64,000 nucleotides of DNA from Microcoleus vaginatus HSN003 (GTDB lineage: Bacteria > Cyanobacteriota > Cyanobacteriia > Cyanobacteriales > Microcoleaceae). The position numbers and the translations under genes were made by a program. Below, in pieces: positions 61,420 through 64,000 of this stretch (positions within the stretch are counted from its first letter, which is position 1; every line of letters starts with the position of its first letter). The stretch spans positions 3,410,001 to 3,474,000 of the forward strand of contig NZ_CP031705.1 of the NCBI RefSeq assembly GCF_022701255.1. The letters are read 5' to 3'. The notes under the pieces were generated by a model. It searched no databases. It was not told where the DNA came from and saw only the letters and a program-made list of their open reading frames with translations.

Positions 61420-62313
61420 CTAACGGCGCAGTATCCGTTTTAATAGCGTCACTCCCTTCAATCCTATCTGGCGTCCGAGATTGCCGATCGGAATTGGAGG
61501 CACAGCTCTTTCTCCCTCCGACGGAAACAGCTTTGCTTCCAGCAATTCCTTAAGTTTGTTGCTAGTCAAAGGTCGATTTAAACTTCCCATCTGGGCTAAA
61601 GAAATAGAACCTGTTTCCTCGGACACCACCACGCACACGCAAGCTTGCACCCGTTCTGTAATCCCCATTGCCGCCCGATGGCGGGTTCCCAACTGCCGCG
61701 ACGCAGTGCGATCGGACAAAGGCAAAATTACCCCCGCCGACACGATCCGCGAACCTCGAATCAAAACAGCTCCGTCATGCAGCAAAGTTTGCGGCTGAAA
61801 GATTGTCTGCAACAATTCTTTAGAAACTTCAGCATTTAGCTTTAGTCCCGGCACCGAAAAATCTCGATCGTCGATCGGAGAATCTGTTTCTATAATTAGT
61901 AAAGCGCCCGTGCGGTTTTGCGAAAGTTCTTTTACTGCGTCCACAATTTCATCTATTACGCTGTCCGGTTCGGGTTTTGGTCGGCGATCGCGTCCAAACA
62001 ATTGCCGAAATTCCCCCCGACCCAATTGTTCCAGAAATCGGCGAAACTCCGACTGCAATATTACCGCCATTGCCACAGCAGAACCGGTCACCAAGCTGTT
62101 GAGGGCAACGTGCAACAGCCTCAATCCAGCCCAGTTGCTCACCGCCGCCGCCAGCATCAAAATAATAAATCCCCGTACCATCCACAGCGTTCTGCGCTCG
62201 CCAACAATGACGAGCACCAAATACGCAAGGGCAAAAACCAGTCCAATATCGATCCCTTGAATCAATAAGGACTGAACGAGGGCCAAGTCAAAGCCAGATT
62301 GTTGATTGTTCAT
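61420..62313 (-). CDS. cdaA: Diadenylate cyclase CdaA/DacA (c-di-AMP synthase)
   Basis: 297 residues. Three N-terminal membrane helices (about 20-90), then the DAC domain (about 110-260) with DGA at 180-182 (LLHDGAVLIRG) and RHR at 211-213 (GTRHRAAMG), both essential for joining two ATP into c-di-AMP. A C-terminal basic tail follows. c-di-AMP controls K+ and osmotic balance in cyanobacteria, among others, which is of interest given the antiporters elsewhere in this window. Cotranscribed with uppS, downstream of lysA. Confidence 0.94.
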   Translation of the reverse strand: MNNQQSGFDLALVQSLLIQGIDIGLVFALAYLVLVIVGERRTLWMVRGFIILMLAAAVSNWAGLRLLHVALNSLVTGSAVAMAVILQSEFRRFLEQLGRGEFRQLFGRDRRPKPEPDSVIDEIVDAVKELSQNRTGALLIIETDSPIDDRDFSVPGLKLNAEVSKELLQTIFQPQTLLHDGAVLIRGSRIVSAGVILPLSDRTASRQLGTRHRAAMGITERVQACVCVVVSEETGSISLAQMGSLNRPLTSNKLKELLEAKLFPSEGERAVPPIPIGNLGRQIGLKGVTLLKRILRR

Positions 62314-62459
62314 GGTTCATCGAACGCTACCGCCTGTGAACCGCGAACCGTTATGCACTCGAACCCATGAACCATGAACAGTTGTTATAAGGAATATGCT
62401 GAAAATCCCCGTGTTTTTAGACCGGGGAGTGTCAATCCAATCGCGTGACTGAACAAGGC

Positions 62460-62540
62460 AAAAGTTAAAAGTAAAAAGGCAATCCTCACTAAGTAAACAT
62501 GGATTGTCTTTCTTTTAACTTTTAACTTTTAACTTCTAAG
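62460..62540. repeat. Heptad repeats TTAAAAG and TTAACTT
   Basis: AAAAGTTAAAAGTAAAAAGG on one side and TTTTAACTTTTAACTTTTAA on the other (period 7) form an inverted pair, giving a possible AT-rich hairpin between lysA and cdaA. Confidence 0.75.
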
Positions 62541-62543
62541 TTT

Positions 62544-63962
62544 TTACTTTTGAGCTCCGAGTCGTTCAGGAAGGCGGTCAAGCCTCAGCAAATCCTGGTA
62601 AGTTTCCCGCTGTATAATCGTGTTAACTTCCCCATTTCTCACTAAAACCGCTGCCGGTCTGGGTACTCGGTTGTAGTTAGAAGCCATACTGTAATTGTAT
62701 GCCCCTGTGGCCGGAACGGCGAGGATATCTCCTGCCTGACACTCTGGCAATTTGGCATCTTTAATCAAAACATCGCCTGATTCGCAGTGTTTCCCAGCAA
62801 TTGTCACTGTTTCCGTTAAGGGATCACGCATTTTGCCGGCTGCGAGGACTCGATAAACTGATTGATAGGTAATAGGACGCGGATTGTCCGACATCCCGCC
62901 ATCGACAGCTAGATACGTCCGCATTTCCGGAATGACTTTTTTAGAGCCAACGGTGTAAGCTGTAACGCAAGCTGTACCGACGAGCGATCGACCCGGTTCG
63001 CAAAGCAATCTAGGCAAGGGCAATTGCTGCCGCTCGCAAGCTGCTACCACTGCGGAGCAAATTGTACGAGCCCAATCTTCAATGCTAGGAGGATCGTCCG
63101 CTTCAGTATAGCGAATGCCCAACCCACCGCCAATATTAATTTCTGTTGCTGGCAAACCATAACTCTGTGCTTTAGTCAAGGCCTGAATTATGACTTCAGC
63201 TAAATCGTCATGGGGTTGCAGTTCAAAAATCTGAGAGCCGATGTGAGCGTGCACTCCCACGCAAAATAACGACGGCTGTTGGCTGATGAATTTAAATACT
63301 CGATCGAGCGAGTTGGGATCGAAGCCAAATTTACTATCGATTTGACCCGTCTGAATGTACTCGTGGGTGTGACACTCAATTCCAGGAGTAAACCGCACCA
63401 TAACTCGTGTTGGCCCACCTGTGAGGCTGCTGACACCCAATTCTCCCAACTCTGCTAGAGTTTCTAAATCCCACCAATTGTCGGCTACGGTAATGCAGCC
63501 GCTTTCGACAGCTAGCTGCAGTTCCTCGCGGGACTTGTTGTTACCGTGGAAGTAGATTTTGTCAGGGCTGACGCCGGCTTTCAGTGCTGTGTGGATTTCT
63601 CCGGCGGATACGACATCTATGCCTAAACCTTCCGAAGCTGCGATCGCGCATATTGCCAAACAACTCCAAGCTTTAGAAGCATAAAGCACTTGAGATTCGC
63701 CCGGGTAGTAACGCTTAAAAGCATCCCGGTACTGCGTGCAAGCTGCCCGCAGCGTTTCTTCGTCTAAAATGTACAACGGCGAGCCAAATTGCTCCACCAA
63801 AGCTGTCACCTCGCAGCCTCCGATTTCCAACCGATCGCTGCTGTTAACACTGGCTGTCAGCGGTAACAGTTCTTGATTGGGCGATCGATTTTGCAGGGCT
63901 TGTTGAGACTCAGACAGATACTTAAGTCCCGATTCGACCCCGATAGATTGAGTTGATACCAT
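62544..63962 (-). CDS. lysA: Diaminopimelate decarboxylase
   Basis: 472 residues, PLP-dependent group IV decarboxylase. Lys97 in VLYASKAWSCLA binds PLP; GVHAHIGSQ, INIGGGLGIRY (PLP phosphate) and LLCEPGRSLVG follow; the acidic C-terminal domain holds KHCESGDVLIKDA. It makes L-lysine from meso-DAP, the last step of the pathway. The N-terminal 45 residues are an extension usual in cyanobacteria. The stop lies 230 bp before cdaA. Confidence 0.95.
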   Translation of the reverse strand: MVSTQSIGVESGLKYLSESQQALQNRSPNQELLPLTASVNSSDRLEIGGCEVTALVEQFGSPLYILDEETLRAACTQYRDAFKRYYPGESQVLYASKAWSCLAICAIAASEGLGIDVVSAGEIHTALKAGVSPDKIYFHGNNKSREELQLAVESGCITVADNWWDLETLAELGELGVSSLTGGPTRVMVRFTPGIECHTHEYIQTGQIDSKFGFDPNSLDRVFKFISQQPSLFCVGVHAHIGSQIFELQPHDDLAEVIIQALTKAQSYGLPATEINIGGGLGIRYTEADDPPSIEDWARTICSAVVAACERQQLPLPRLLCEPGRSLVGTACVTAYTVGSKKVIPEMRTYLAVDGGMSDNPRPITYQSVYRVLAAGKMRDPLTETVTIAGKHCESGDVLIKDAKLPECQAGDILAVPATGAYNYSMASNYNRVPRPAAVLVRNGEVNTIIQRETYQDLLRLDRLPERLGAQK

Positions 63963-64000
63963 CGCGCAATAACTATCCTAGGTTATTAGTCAGCAGTCAT

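Overview
The window looks like chromosome of a filamentous, non-heterocystous-type cyanobacterium (Oscillatoria/Microcoleus/Phormidium-like; the lineage is my inference). The reasons are dense HIP1-type GCGATCGC sites, Ycf34, a PucC/BCD-family transporter, DUF3143 beside a J-domain gene, an aa3-type cytochrome oxidase operon of cyanobacterial layout, a CHAT-TPR protein, Uma2-type nucleases, and AT-rich intergenic DNA full of heptanucleotide tandem repeats. No tRNA, CRISPR array or prophage is visible.

Layout. 1-1.1 kb: 5' end of a 16S rRNA gene (minus strand) with its leader and promoter. 1.1-6.2 kb: a decayed ADP-ribosylglycohydrolase remnant, then a 2.18 kb tandem duplication of a hisA/cation-proton-antiporter block; both antiporters are intact, but one hisA is 5'-truncated and carries a stop. 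6.2-8.2 kb: a DUF2459 protein and a GHL10 glycosidase. 8.3-13.6 kb: a possible catabolic block (amidohydrolase, isochorismatase-like cysteine hydrolase, cupin, CocE/NonD hydrolase, DUF952). 13.7-19.1 kb: CCA-adding enzyme, Ycf34, zinc-ribbon Ser/Thr kinase, TsaB, two unknowns. 19.2-22.3 kb: CHAT protease-like protein with DNA-level TPR repeats. 22.3-24.1 kb: a nest of inverted repeats and MITE-like elements around a complete IS630-family element with a two-frame transposase.

24.1-33 kb: SDR, a 63-bp tandem repeat array, carotenoid oxygenase, LD-carboxypeptidase, lipoprotein methyltransferase, and ctaC-ctaD-ctaE ending in a clear terminator. 33-38.4 kb: small HNH protein, class A beta-lactamase-like protein, 2Fe-2S ferredoxin, cysteine synthase, Uma2 nuclease, 1-Cys peroxiredoxin, small membrane protein. 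38.5-45.6 kb: two divergent giant exported proteins (RTX/nuclease-like/phytase-like and an ExeM/NucH-type nuclease) with a possible three-repeat Pho box between them. 46.4-50.7 kb: cupin, ChaN lipoprotein, FMN reductase, PD-(D/E)XK-like protein and an HTH/PIN toxin-antitoxin pair, with one candidate structured RNA. 51-60.3 kb: inositol-phosphatase family, PucC transporter, aldo/keto reductase, methyltransferase, pentapeptide protein, unknown lipoprotein, ClC channel, J-domain protein, DUF3143. 60.6-64 kb: uppS, cdaA (c-di-AMP synthase) and lysA, all minus strand.

Themes: the window is mostly housekeeping and envelope genes, but its non-coding DNA is very repeat-rich. At least six dispersed inverted-repeat families occur two to four times each, and a 7-nt period recurs in unrelated tandem repeats just upstream of many start codons. 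The least explained items are the asymmetric hisA/antiporter duplication, the divergent secreted nuclease/phytase pair, the catabolic block and the candidate rod-shaped RNA near 46.9 kb.
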